The notes: generated by a model not told the origin, from the letters alone. DNA of 64,000 bases from Mesorhizobium sp. ORS 3359 (GCA_000824845.1 CCNC01000190.1:17917-81916); one strand, 5' to 3'; numbered from the stretch's first letter, positions 26,889-35,414 are shown. A program made the numbers and translations.

Positions 26889-27164
26889 TCAGCTGTGATG
26901 ACCCAAGGCGAAGAGCCGAGCGCAGAACTGAGCATGCGGCTTGCTCATGGCGGCGTCGTTGCATTCCTTCATCATTGAAGTCTGCATCGCCTTCGGCGTG
27001 GCTTTCCACGCCGTCTCGAAATCGGCACTCGACTTCATCGTCTTCATGCCGGAATCGGTGAAGAAGGGCTGCATATTGGATGGCTCGTCGAGGACTCCGG
27101 CGGACGCCATCCCGCCAATAACCGAAAGGGCAAAAGCGCCAAAGCAGATGGCTTTGATATTCAT
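26889..27164 (-). CDS. Small exported protein of unknown function
   Basis: This 91-residue protein has a signal peptide (MNIKAICFGAFALSVIGG to about residue 22) and then a mature part of some 68 residues. The start at 27164 follows AGAAGG; the open frame 12 codons upstream is less likely. The mature part ends in a conserved-looking block with two Cys (KECNDAAMSKPHAQFC), which may form a disulfide. No known domain is recognised. A broken copy of the same family lies about 200 bases upstream, which shows that the family was duplicated here. Confidence 0.7.
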   Translation of the reverse strand: MNIKAICFGAFALSVIGGMASAGVLDEPSNMQPFFTDSGMKTMKSSADFETAWKATPKAMQTSMMKECNDAAMSKPHAQFCARLFALGHHS

Positions 27165-27367
27165 GGTGAGAACCTTCTCTGGAATTGGGCAATCGCCCAT
27201 TGACGACTGCGCTGATGACTGGCGGCATTTGGAACTCTATTGTTCCGTCTTGCCGAGGTGGACTTTGCTTCATCCGGCGCTCAACTCGCCAATGCCGTCT
27301 GCGAATGGAGTTTATGCCGGCCCTCTATTCCAAAGGGCTCGGCGAGCACCGCTAATTGGCTCCGCCG

Positions 27368-27470
27368 GCAGAACTGAGCGCGCGGCTTACTCATTGCCGG
27401 ATCGTTGCACGTCTTTGGTCATCTTGACCCGGTCATGCTTCGGTATGGCCGACAAGGCCTTCTTGAACCC
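27368..27470 (-). pseudogene. Remnant of a paralogue of the small exported protein
   Basis: On the minus strand one frame reads FKKALSAIPKHDRVKMTKD, aligning with FETAWKATPKAMQTSMMKE of the protein at 26889. After a frameshift the next frame reads CNDPAMSKPRAQFC, aligning with CNDAAMSKPHAQFC. No single frame covers both parts and there is no intact signal peptide, so this is a decayed duplicate. Confidence 0.65.
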
Positions 27471-27661
27471 AACCAACGGCCCCGGTTCGACAGCCTCCGC
27501 GGTGCCTGGCCTGATCAGGATGAAGAGTGCGACGGGCGAGGAGCGGCAGCCAATGCAATCTGCCTATGGACTTCATGCCACCTTGGCATTTCGGCTGAAC
27601 AAGAAGATGCGGCAGTCTCTCTCCAGTCGTCTTGTTGACGATCTTGGGAGGAGACCAAACC

Positions 27662-28519
27662 ATGCTTGCTCAGTCCCTGATGAAAACAGACCAAGCCGCC
27701 ATTTCGGTTGCGGATCTTGGTGCGGAAGACCGGATGATCGACATCGTGCTGGCAAACGACGCACATGGCGCTTTCGTCTGGGGCGTGCTCGATCGCCTGC
27801 TTGACGAGCCGCGCTGCAACTTCAGGGACGTGACCGCGTCAGGCTTTGCAGCGATGGAAGCGGCAGTCTTTGCCTATGGCTTAAGCGTCGGCGGTAGGCG
27901 CGGCGCGCGGACGGCGCTCGCCAATTTCTGGCGGCGCGTCAGCCACGCCTCTGTTTTCGCCAATGACAGGGCCAGCCAGCTTCGATCGGTCCTGGAACAG
28001 TCAATCGATATCGACCAGATCCGCGTCGAACGCTGCCCGGTGAAACTTTGCGTCCAGGCCGTCAACGCCCGCACCGATGCTGTGAAGATATTTTCCGGTG
28101 AGCAGCTGTCGATTGACGCGATCGTGGCAGCAGCGACAGTCCCGTTCCTCTCCCAGCCGATCGAGATCGACGGCGATACTTATTGGGGGGACGGGGACAT
28201 TTCGCAATTGCCGTCTGCTCGATCACCGAAAACGAGCCACCGCCTGATCATCGCAAGCAGGCCTTCGCTGTTCACGACGCTATGTCCGGATCGCAGCTTT
28301 TCCTCCACCCATTGCGCGATCAAATGCGCGCCGGTTCACACCATCTTCGACAGTCAATACCGAGCAGGGACTGAACTCTTCGTCAGACCCTGGATCGACT
28401 GGGGCGAACTGACAGACATGCGTGACAGAGGTCGAAAATGTGCCGAAGGCTGGCTTGCAACTGATCTTTTCAGCACCGACCAACGCCGAGCCATCGGCTG
28501 TCGAACCCAATACATCTAG
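27662..28519 (+). CDS. Patatin-like protein without catalytic residues
   Basis: This 285-residue protein is similar to bacterial patatin-like proteins with the HGAFVWGVLDRLL opening. In active members this is followed by a GTSAG-type nucleophile motif. Here the aligned segment reads VTASGFAAMEAA, so the Ser is replaced by Gly. The catalytic Asp motif DGG is also altered (YWGDGDIS). The fold is probably kept, but hydrolase activity should be lost. The start at 27662 has GGGAGGAG eight bases upstream; the open frame begins a little earlier. A strong terminator follows at 28576. The active patatin at 20119 is a distant paralogue. Confidence 0.75.
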   Translation: MLAQSLMKTDQAAISVADLGAEDRMIDIVLANDAHGAFVWGVLDRLLDEPRCNFRDVTASGFAAMEAAVFAYGLSVGGRRGARTALANFWRRVSHASVFANDRASQLRSVLEQSIDIDQIRVERCPVKLCVQAVNARTDAVKIFSGEQLSIDAIVAAATVPFLSQPIEIDGDTYWGDGDISQLPSARSPKTSHRLIIASRPSLFTTLCPDRSFSSTHCAIKCAPVHTIFDSQYRAGTELFVRPWIDWGELTDMRDRGRKCAEGWLATDLFSTDQRRAIGCRTQYI

Positions 28520-28575
28520 GCGTCTCCCTCCCGCCTAGCCGCGCCTGCATCGCATACTCCCGAATGCAGGTGCCA

Positions 28576-28606
28576 AGCCCTCCGGTGCCCCGCCGGAGGG
28601 CTTTTT
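28576..28606 (+). terminator. Rho-independent terminator after the patatin-like gene
   Basis: A perfect 10-bp stem (AGCCCTCCGG / CCGGAGGGCT) with a 7-base loop is followed by TTTTT. It sits 57 bases after the patatin-like stop and separates it from the bufferin operon. Confidence 0.93.
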
Positions 28607-28752
28607 CGCGCCAGGTTCCAGGACATAGTGACAGCGTATCAATTCCATGCCGAGACAGCATTTCAGTTCGGCATCGCGATCGGCAAGACTGATTTTGCAG
28701 ACAGGCCTCAAGGCCGGTCTTTCTCTCGAAACACCAACCAGGAGACAAGCCT

Positions 28753-29022
28753 GTGATCAACACCAAAACCTTTATCGGATCGGCCCTTGCTGCCGCCACT
28801 TCCCTTGCCGCGACGGCGGCCTATAGCGGCCCCGCCGCCAAGCCCGGCTTCGCCTTCGAGAAGTGCTACGGCGTCGTCAAGGCCGGCCAGAACGACTGCC
28901 AGACCGCGACGCATTCCTGCGCCGGCACGGCAACCGCCGACAACCAGCCGGATTCCTGGCTCTACGTGCCCGCAGGCAGCTGCGCCAAGATCACCGGCGG
29001 CAGCGACAAGCCGAAAGCCTGA
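28753..29022 (+). CDS. bufA1: BufA1-type bufferin precursor (DUF2282)
   Basis: This is an 89-residue precursor peptide with a Sec signal peptide (about residues 1-25, ATAAYSG end) and four Cys, at 38, 49, 56 and 77. The pattern EKCYGVVKAGQNDC, HSCAG and YVPAGSCAKI is the DUF2282 signature. Established work on bufferins shows that the MNIO enzyme of the operon modifies Cys residues and that the periplasmic product binds copper. The start codon is GTG with AGGAGA nine bases upstream. It is the first gene of a four-gene operon (bufA1, bufB, bufC, DoxX), about 147 bases after a terminator, so it has its own promoter. Confidence 0.93.
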   Translation: MINTKTFIGSALAAATSLAATAAYSGPAAKPGFAFEKCYGVVKAGQNDCQTATHSCAGTATADNQPDSWLYVPAGSCAKITGGSDKPKA

Positions 29023-29064
29023 GCAATCCAGACTTCTTGCCAACCTCCAAAATGGAGAAGATCG

Positions 29065-30090
29065 ATGTCCCGTGCGTTTCAAGCCCTGACGATCCCCGCG
29101 TCCGCGGGCATCGGTCTTCGCTCTCCTCACATCGGCGAAATGCTGACGCGGCGGCCTTCGGCTGGCTGGTTAGAGGTTCATGCCGAGAACTACATGGGGG
29201 GCGGCGCCGGCGTCGAGGCGCTGGAAAAATTGCGTGAGATCTATCCCGTTTCGGTGCATGGCGTCGGCTTGTCGCTCGGCAGCGCGCGAGGCTTGGACCG
29301 CGATCATCTGGAGCGACTGCGCAAGGTTTGCGAGCGCTTCCAGCCCGATCTGGTTTCAGAGCATCTCGCCTGGAGCGTCGCCGACGGCGCCTACCTCAAC
29401 GATCTCTTGCCGCTGCGCTATGACGAAGAAGCTCTAGCGATCGTCGCGCGTAACGTCGAGACCGTCCAGGGAACGTTGAAGCGGCAGGTGCTGATCGAGA
29501 ATCTGTCTGCCTACGTCGCCTTTGCGGACTCCTCGATGAGCGAGGCCGAGTTTCTGGCCGAGCTCGTGGTGCGGACCGGCTGCGGTCTGCTGCTGGACGT
29601 CAACAATGTCCAGGTCTCGGCGCACAATCTGCAATATGACGCCAAGGCTTTCATCGATGCGCTGCCGGCGGAGGCGATCGGCGAGATCCACCTTGCTGGC
29701 CATGCGACCAACCACGTCGGCGCCGACACTGTGCTCATCGACGACCACGGCTCGCGCGTGCCTCCCGTCGTCTGGGCGCTCTATCGGCATGCTATAGACC
29801 GGCTTGGGCCGCGACCCACGCTGATCGAATGGGACACCGATGTTCCGGTTCTCGATGTGCTGCTCGGCGAAGCCATGTGGGCCGACATGCTCACCGCTTC
29901 GCTCATGTTCAGCCGCAAGCAAGCCTCGAGACAGGCTGCGGTAGCCAAGCCTCGTCCCGTATCCCCTACCCCCTTCGAAAACGTGCGGACCAGCATGCCT
30001 GTGCTTGCAGCCTTTGCTGCCGCCAAGGCCGGACCTGTCATGTGGAACGCTTTAACGCCGATGGAGGGAAGATACGATGTTGCCGCTTGA
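29065..30090 (+). CDS. bufB: MNIO family bufferin maturase (DUF692)
   Basis: This 341-residue protein is a multinuclear non-heme iron oxidase of the DUF692 family that modifies Cys in the precursor peptide. The TIM-barrel motifs with metal-ligand His, Glu, Asp and Asn are all present: EVHAENYM, SVHGVGLSLGS, SEHLAWS, IENLSAYV, LLLDVNNVQVSAHN, IHLAGH and IEWDTDVP. The last 50 residues are an Ala/Pro-rich tail. It follows bufA1 after 42 bases, with a GGAG ahead of the ATG, and its end overlaps bufC by 14 bases. It acts in the cytoplasm before export. Confidence 0.95.
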   Translation: MSRAFQALTIPASAGIGLRSPHIGEMLTRRPSAGWLEVHAENYMGGGAGVEALEKLREIYPVSVHGVGLSLGSARGLDRDHLERLRKVCERFQPDLVSEHLAWSVADGAYLNDLLPLRYDEEALAIVARNVETVQGTLKRQVLIENLSAYVAFADSSMSEAEFLAELVVRTGCGLLLDVNNVQVSAHNLQYDAKAFIDALPAEAIGEIHLAGHATNHVGADTVLIDDHGSRVPPVVWALYRHAIDRLGPRPTLIEWDTDVPVLDVLLGEAMWADMLTASLMFSRKQASRQAAVAKPRPVSPTPFENVRTSMPVLAAFAAAKAGPVMWNALTPMEGRYDVAA

Positions 30091-30862
30091 ACACCTGCAG
30101 ACCACTATGGCGCGCTCGGTGCTTGCCACCGAACCGATGGTCTTCGCGAAGATGCTGACCGCCGGTAAGGCCGATCCACTGGCCCGCCTGCGCATCTACC
30201 AGAACAATACACTCAGTTCGCTCACCGCAGTGCTGATGGCGGTCTTTCCGGTCACGGTTCGTCTAGTGGACGAACGGTTCTTCCGATATGCGGCGAGCGA
30301 GTTCATTCGACGCCATCCGCCGGTTGAATCGCGGCTTGCGCGCTACGGCGCCGGCTTTCCGCGCTTCCTGAAAACGATCGACACGCTGTCCGACATGCCG
30401 ATCGTCGCCGAAACAGCGCGTCTCGAATGGGCCATAGCGGAGGCGCTCGACGCGGCGTCGCTGCCGCCTCGTAGCCTCGCAGAATATGACAACACCGATC
30501 TTGGGCTGTCGCCGGATATCCATCTCCAGCCCTCGCTGCGGTTGATCGTCTCGCATTGGTCGATCCTGTCGGTATGGATGGCGCATCAACATGAGACGAC
30601 GGTCGACGAAAACATCACCTGGACAAGGCGCCCCGAACGCGTGGCGTTGTGGCGATCGGGAAATTACGTGCGGCTTTTTCTGCTCGACCGCGCGAGCTTC
30701 GCATTCTGGCATTCGCTGAAGCACGGTTTCGGCCTCGAGCATGCCACTGGCCGCGCCTTGGCGCTCGACCCAGCCTTCGACCTGGTTTCGGCCCTTGTGC
30801 GTCTGTTCCGCGACAGGCTCGTCACCGACGTGCGGGTCGCCTCGAATTCCCCCTCAAACTGA
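30077..30862 (+). CDS. bufC: BufC-type maturation partner (DUF2063)
   Basis: This 261-residue protein has the N-terminal DUF2063 domain (ARLRIYQNNTLSSLTAVLMA, residues about 35-54). Such proteins bind the precursor and present it to the MNIO enzyme. The C-terminal part is helical with an EHATGRALALDPAFD segment. It overlaps the MNIO gene by 14 bases, so translation is coupled. No membrane segment is visible. Confidence 0.92.
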   Translation: MLPLEHLQTTMARSVLATEPMVFAKMLTAGKADPLARLRIYQNNTLSSLTAVLMAVFPVTVRLVDERFFRYAASEFIRRHPPVESRLARYGAGFPRFLKTIDTLSDMPIVAETARLEWAIAEALDAASLPPRSLAEYDNTDLGLSPDIHLQPSLRLIVSHWSILSVWMAHQHETTVDENITWTRRPERVALWRSGNYVRLFLLDRASFAFWHSLKHGFGLEHATGRALALDPAFDLVSALVRLFRDRLVTDVRVASNSPSN

Positions 30863-30873
30863 CGGAGACGGTC

Positions 30874-31350
30874 ATGACCGCAATATCGGAGCAATCCTCG
30901 TCCAACCCGGCCGGCTTTGTCGGCCTCTACAGGCGTATCATCAAGCTGCCCGAACACATTCCATTCTCGCTGATTCAGCTCGCTGCCCGCGTGGCAGTGG
31001 CCCATGTCTTCTGGCAGTCGGCGCAGAGCAAGCTGGCATCCTGGCCGGTGACGCTGCAGTTGTTCGCCAACGAATACAACCTGCCGTTCATCGACCCTTC
31101 GATCGCGGCGCCGCTTGCAACGACCGCTGAGCTGACCGGCTCGGTGCTGGTCTTCCTCGGGCTGTTCTCGCGCCTTGCGGCCGTGATGCTGCTCGGTGTC
31201 GTCTCTGTCATCCAGATCTTCGTCTATCCAGAGAACTGGGCGGAGCATCTGCTGTGGGCATCGTTGCTGCTTCTGGTCCTAACACGCGGCGCAGGTGTTT
31301 TCTCGCTCGACCATGTCGCCGAGCGAGCCCTTTCGGCATCCAGAAAATGA
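30874..31350 (+). CDS. DoxX family membrane protein of the bufferin operon
   Basis: This encodes 158 residues from the ATG at 30874 with ACGGAGACGG upstream; a longer frame inside bufC is not the start. It has four hydrophobic segments in the DoxX pattern (RVAVAHVFWQSAQSKL, LFLGLFSRLAAVMLLG). DoxX-type proteins are quinone-linked or membrane partners commonly placed last in bufferin operons. The gap to bufC is 11 bases, so it is co-transcribed. Confidence 0.88.
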   Translation: MTAISEQSSSNPAGFVGLYRRIIKLPEHIPFSLIQLAARVAVAHVFWQSAQSKLASWPVTLQLFANEYNLPFIDPSIAAPLATTAELTGSVLVFLGLFSRLAAVMLLGVVSVIQIFVYPENWAEHLLWASLLLLVLTRGAGVFSLDHVAERALSASRK

Positions 31351-31377
31351 ACATTCCGATCGGGCGGGAAACGCAAG

Positions 31378-32085
31378 GTGCGCATCTTCATCGTTCACGC
31401 CCACCCCGAGCCCAACAGCTTCAATGGCGCCCTGACCCGCGCGGCGCAGGATGCCTTGTCCTCGGCTGGGCACGAGGTCGTCGTCTCCGATCTCTACGCC
31501 ATGGGCTTCAATCCGGTGTCGGATCGCCGCAACTTCACGACCGTGCTCGATGCGACCTACTATCGCCAGCAGGCCGAGGAGGCGAATGCAGCCGCCCACG
31601 GTGGGTTTGCCCCCGACATCCAGGCGGAGATGGACAAGCTCTTCTGGTGCGATGTGTTGATCCTGCAGTTTCCGCTCTGGTGGTTCGGGCTGCCGGCGAT
31701 CCTCAAGGGCTGGGTTGACCGAGTGTTCGCGTCTGGCGGCCGCATCTATGGCGGCGGCAGATGGTATGATAATGGCGTCTTCGCAGGAAAGCGCGCCATG
31801 TGTTCAGTCACAATCGGCGGACCGCCGCCGATCTATTCCGACCGAGGACTGAACGGGCCGATCGATTCAATCCTTTTCCCGATCAACCACGGGATGCTCT
31901 ATTTTGTCGGCTTCACAGTGATCGAGCCGTTCCTTGTGCACGCACCAGCGCGGGTCGGCGACAGCGAGCGCCAGATGTGGCTCGATCGTTACCGCGACCG
32001 CACCCTTAACCTCGCACAGGCCCCTACAATTGCTTATCCGAAACTCACGGACTTCGACGATCACCACGTTTTGAAATCGAGCTGA
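31378..32085 (+). CDS. NAD(P)H-dependent oxidoreductase, flavodoxin-like fold
   Basis: This 235-residue protein starts with GTG at 31378 and opens with RIFIVHAHPEPNSFN, typical of the NAD(P)H:quinone oxidoreductase/KefF group. The FMN-binding strand is QFPLWWFGLPAILKGWVDRVF, and SGGRIYGGGRWYDN follows. It probably reduces quinones to hydroquinones with FMN in the cytoplasm. It starts 28 bases after the DoxX gene and may be part of the same transcript. A redox role near the bufferin genes is plausible but not shown. Confidence 0.87.
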   Translation: MRIFIVHAHPEPNSFNGALTRAAQDALSSAGHEVVVSDLYAMGFNPVSDRRNFTTVLDATYYRQQAEEANAAAHGGFAPDIQAEMDKLFWCDVLILQFPLWWFGLPAILKGWVDRVFASGGRIYGGGRWYDNGVFAGKRAMCSVTIGGPPPIYSDRGLNGPIDSILFPINHGMLYFVGFTVIEPFLVHAPARVGDSERQMWLDRYRDRTLNLAQAPTIAYPKLTDFDDHHVLKSS

Positions 32086-32216
32086 CTGTCTCGTTCACAA
32101 GGTCGGAAAGTCGCCGGCCCGCTTAGGCGGTCCGCGGGTTGACGCCGCGTTCGGCCGTGCCCCGGTCAATCTACCTCTGAATGATTTGCTAGGCTCCTGC
32201 CGGATTTCCACATGGC

Positions 32217-32246
32217 GGTCACGTTGCCGTGAGGCAGTAACGGTCA
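32217..32246. promoter_or_regulatory. 30-bp element, copy 1 (operator-like dyad)
   Basis: Copy 1 matches copy 2 (35276) at 26 of 30 positions. The inner 19 bases GTTGCCGTGAGGCAGTAAC form an imperfect inverted repeat (GTTGC / GTAAC with further paired positions). It lies about 100 bases upstream of the second DoxX gene and should be a shared binding site for an unidentified regulator. Confidence 0.55.
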
Positions 32247-32346
32247 CATGCACTTGAGCGAACAAGGGAATAATCCAACGCGTCACGGATTGTGCTGGCG
32301 AGGCCGAATATCTCGCTGACAGCCCGCTAGAAGAAGGCCCGGCAGT

Positions 32347-32847
32347 ATGCGGTTCATCCAGCTCCTCTCAAAGATCGCGCTCTCGCCTTCAAGTTCCGCC
32401 GCCGGCTGGGCGCCATTGCCAATAAGGTTCATCGTGGGCTTTGGCTTTCTGGCTCATGGCTATGCGAAACTCAGTCGAGGGCCGGAAAGCTTTGGTATCG
32501 TGCTTGAAACGCTAGGAGTCCCTGGCCCGCGCTTGCTGGCCTGGCTGACCACGCTGGTTGAGCTTTTGGGGGGCATTGCTGTGCTAGCGGGTGCCTTCAT
32601 ACCGCTTGTCAGCGTGCCCATGGCGATCGTGCTATTGACCGCATTGTTCACCGTCCATTCCCAATATGGGTTCTTCTCGGTGAAGTTTGCCGAGGTAACG
32701 CAAGCAGGGGTTCGATTCGGGCCCGTCGGCTATGAAATAGTGCTTCTCTATTTGGGAGGCCTGATAACGCTTGCGGTCGGTGGTCCCGGCCGCCTGTCGC
32801 TGCAAACTGTCCTGCCTCGATCGAAAGCCAGCGGGCGCCCAAGATGA
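32347..32847 (+). CDS. DoxX family membrane protein
   Basis: This 166-residue protein has about four hydrophobic segments with the DoxX pattern (PIRFIVGFGFLAHGYAKLSR, VELLGGIAVLAGAFIPL). It is a separate paralogue of the DoxX gene at 30874 and is not in the bufferin operon, since a 260-base gap containing a repeated element precedes it. It slightly overlaps the start of the acetyltransferase frame that follows. Its role is unknown. Confidence 0.87.
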   Translation: MRFIQLLSKIALSPSSSAAGWAPLPIRFIVGFGFLAHGYAKLSRGPESFGIVLETLGVPGPRLLAWLTTLVELLGGIAVLAGAFIPLVSVPMAIVLLTALFTVHSQYGFFSVKFAEVTQAGVRFGPVGYEIVLLYLGGLITLAVGGPGRLSLQTVLPRSKASGRPR

Positions 32848-33282
32848 ATATCGTTGCGCACCCCGAGCACGACCTTTCTGCAGCTGAGATCGATGCCAGA
32901 AGGACGCCTCTACGACCATAATCGGCAAGCGGTAGGACAGAGCGACGCTCAAGGCCTTGGCTTTGCGATCCGAAATGAAGCGGGACGCATCGTCGGGGTC
33001 GCGGCTGGATATTCCTGGGCCGGCACGTCCGAGCTCAAACAAATGTGGGTCGACCAATCGCATCGGGGACGAGGCTACGGCCGAGCGTTGCTGAGGGCCT
33101 TCGTCGCGGAGGCAAAAATCCGAGCTGTCCGGCGGATATGGGTCCAGAGCTACGACTTCCAAGCGCCGTCCATGTATGAAAAGGCCGGCTTTATTCGGGT
33201 CGCTGAGTTTGCAGATTGGCCCGAGGGACATTCCAATGTCATCCTCTGCAAAACGCTGCTGGAGCCGGCTGGCGCTCAATGA
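32844..33282 (+). pseudogene. GNAT acetyltransferase gene with an N-terminal frameshift
   Basis: A natural start (MNIVAHPEHDLSAAEIDA) begins at 32844 but runs into a stop about 25 codons later. The remaining GNAT domain is open in another frame (PEGRLYDHNRQAVG from about 32890), with the acetyl-CoA motif QSHRGRGYGRALL. The two parts look like consecutive pieces of one protein, so one indel near 32890-32900 has broken it, or the base calls have an error. Starting at an internal TTG would give only the second part. It overlaps the next GNAT gene by 4 bases (ATGA). Confidence 0.7.
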
Positions 33283-33815
33283 TCACTTTTCGACTTGCCC
33301 AAGAGGCTGACGCCGCAGCGTTGCCTAATATCGAACAGTCGGCAGGTGAGGCTTACCGAGATATTGCGGAGCTGGCCTGGATCGCCGATGACGACAACCA
33401 GACCGTAGAGCGTCATAAGCAACTCATCTCTCGGGGCGCCAGTTGGGTTGCGGTCGACCATCATGGTCGACCGGTGGCGTTTTTGAGTGCCGAGATACTG
33501 GATGATACCCTGCACATCTGGGAACTCGCTGTGCGCCTCGATCGGCAGCGCGTGGGGATTGGTCGCGCGTTGCTCGAGGAAGCAATTGCGGATGCTGAAC
33601 GACGTGGTCTCGTCGCTCTGAGTCTCACCACCTTCCGTGATGTGATCTGGAATGCGCCGTTCTATCAGAAGCTGGGTTTTCGGATCCTCGAAGACGCGGG
33701 AGTCGGAGAGCAGCTTCGGGAAGTGCTGCGCCGAGAGGTGGCGCATGGCATGCCAGAGAGCCGGCGCTGCGCCATGCGCCTCGATCTCTCCAATCCAAAC
33801 CTTCCGGGATCTTAA
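33279..33815 (+). CDS. GNAT family N-acetyltransferase
   Basis: This 178-residue acetyltransferase has the acetyl-CoA pyrophosphate loop RQRVGIGRALLEEAI and a C-terminal GNAT strand NAPFYQKLGFRIL. It transfers acetyl from acetyl-CoA to an unidentified amine. The ATG at 33279 overlaps the stop of the preceding GNAT frame. The longer open frame upstream lies inside that gene. Confidence 0.87.
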   Translation: MITFRLAQEADAAALPNIEQSAGEAYRDIAELAWIADDDNQTVERHKQLISRGASWVAVDHHGRPVAFLSAEILDDTLHIWELAVRLDRQRVGIGRALLEEAIADAERRGLVALSLTTFRDVIWNAPFYQKLGFRILEDAGVGEQLREVLRREVAHGMPESRRCAMRLDLSNPNLPGS

Positions 33816-33852
33816 GTTCCACCTAACGCGAGTCCTCTCGGCGAAGCAGGCC

Positions 33853-35211
33853 CTATAGGCTTCCGGCAGCGGTCGCTTCACCACCTGCCGCTCTGCGGCG
33901 CCGGATGGCTTCGGCGACGAATACGCGGGACAACGCGTGATACAGCGGTTCATTGGAAATCAGCCGTGCCGTGCCATAACCCAGCATCGACGCGCACATT
34001 AGCGCGATGACATTGTCATGGTTGCCGGTCATTTCGAGGATGATGACGAAGGCGGTCATCGGCGCCTGCACCACGCCGGCGAAATAACCGGCCATGCCGA
34101 GCAGCGCGGCGATGCCAGTGCCAGCGCCGAAAATGAGCCCCAGCGTGCTGCCAAGGCCCGCGCCGACAGCGAGTGACGGCGCGAAGATGCCTCCCGGAAT
34201 CCCGGATACCATCGAGAGCAGCCCGGCGGAGAACTTCTCGAGGAAGAAGAAGGACGGTAGAGGCGTTCCTTCGATGGCTTCCCGCGCCTGCGCGTAGCCG
34301 GTGCCAAAGGTAAGGCCGCCCGATGCAAGGCCGATCCCCGCTACCGCCAGCCCGCAGATGCCCGCCACCGCCAGAGTGCGCCATAATGGCTGCAGCGTGT
34401 TCCAGCGCCGAATGCGGCGCATTATCTTGAGAGCCAACAGCGAGAACAGCGCGCCAACACCGCCGCCGATGATGCCGCAGGACAGCACCAGAGGCCAGTC
34501 CCGGGCGAAGGCGACAGTGTCCCTGGCTATGCCGAAATAGGTGTAGTTGCCGAGCAGACCCAGCGAGGCGAGGCCGGCGAGGATTACCGCCGTTAGAACC
34601 AGCCCGTTGGTGCGAGCCTCATAGGCACGCCCCATTTCCTCGATGGCGAAGACGATGCCGGCTAGCGGCGTGTTGAAAGCAGCCGCAATACCGGCGGCGG
34701 AGCCAGCGAGGATCAGCCCTCGTGCCTGCGCCATCCCGCCCCAGCGCGCAGCCTGTAGCATCACCGAGGCCCCGACCTGCACTGTCGGCCCTTCGCGGCC
34801 GATCGAGGCGCCGCAAGCGAGCCCAACCACAGTAAGAGCTATTTTGCCGGCCACTAGCCGTAGCGACAGAATATGGCTTCGGTCCTCGTCTTCGCGAAGA
34901 TGTCGCGCGGCAATCGCCTGCGGAATGCCGCTGCCTTGCGAACCTGGAAAGAACACTTGGGCGAGCCAGGCGCAGAGCACGAAGCCGAGCGGTGTTGCCG
35001 CAAATGGCAGATAGAAGCGCCACCCGGTGTCCGCGCCGACCAAAGTGTGGAACAGGATCTGCGCTTCGTCGGCCATCATCGCGAAGAAGACGCTGACCAA
35101 GCCGATCGAGATGGCGCCGGCCCAGAAGACAAGGCGCGGCTGCCAGACGCGCCGCGACACCCACATCGCCTGCGAGCGGCGCAACATCGGATGTTTTCGC
35201 TTGGCTGCCAT
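33853..35211 (-). CDS. ClC-type chloride channel/antiporter
   Basis: This 452-residue membrane protein has the ClC selectivity motifs: GSQGSGIPQ, GREGP with the gating Glu, GIPGGIFAPS, and a C-terminal YGTARL. The proton-pathway Glu (AIEEM) is present, which favours an H+/Cl- exchanger over a channel. About eighteen helical segments can be followed. The start at 35211 follows AGGGAACCG; a second start seven codons upstream is weaker. It points away from the methyltransferase gene, and the second 30-bp element lies between the two. Confidence 0.92.
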   Translation of the reverse strand: MAAKRKHPMLRRSQAMWVSRRVWQPRLVFWAGAISIGLVSVFFAMMADEAQILFHTLVGADTGWRFYLPFAATPLGFVLCAWLAQVFFPGSQGSGIPQAIAARHLREDEDRSHILSLRLVAGKIALTVVGLACGASIGREGPTVQVGASVMLQAARWGGMAQARGLILAGSAAGIAAAFNTPLAGIVFAIEEMGRAYEARTNGLVLTAVILAGLASLGLLGNYTYFGIARDTVAFARDWPLVLSCGIIGGGVGALFSLLALKIMRRIRRWNTLQPLWRTLAVAGICGLAVAGIGLASGGLTFGTGYAQAREAIEGTPLPSFFFLEKFSAGLLSMVSGIPGGIFAPSLAVGAGLGSTLGLIFGAGTGIAALLGMAGYFAGVVQAPMTAFVIILEMTGNHDNVIALMCASMLGYGTARLISNEPLYHALSRVFVAEAIRRRRAAGGEATAAGSL

Positions 35212-35275
35212 GTCGGTTCCCTGATGATCCACCCCGGCCTAGCACAGCCACCGGGCCAATCAACCTGAGAGGCCT

Positions 35276-35305
35276 GGTCACGTTGCTGTGAAGCCGTAAC
35301 AGTCA
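35276..35305. promoter_or_regulatory. 30-bp element, copy 2 (operator-like dyad)
   Basis: Copy 2 reads GTTGCTGTGAAGCCGTAAC in its core and matches copy 1 at 26 of 30 bases. It lies between the divergent ClC gene (start 65 bases away) and the methyltransferase gene (start 110 bases away), so it could regulate either. Confidence 0.55.
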
Positions 35306-35414
35306 GCCGCTGGGGCGCGAACTATCGAGAGATGTGGCGGGGCCTTTCCCAGCGACTGGGATCTGGTTTGTCGCCCGTGGCAAGTGTTTGGGGTCGAGCC
35401 GGAGGAGAAAGCCG

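Noticed and set aside
28607..28752. ECF-type promoter ahead of the bufferin operon
   Set aside because: No GGAAC/CGTT-like or similar pair stood out; the promoter is left unassigned.
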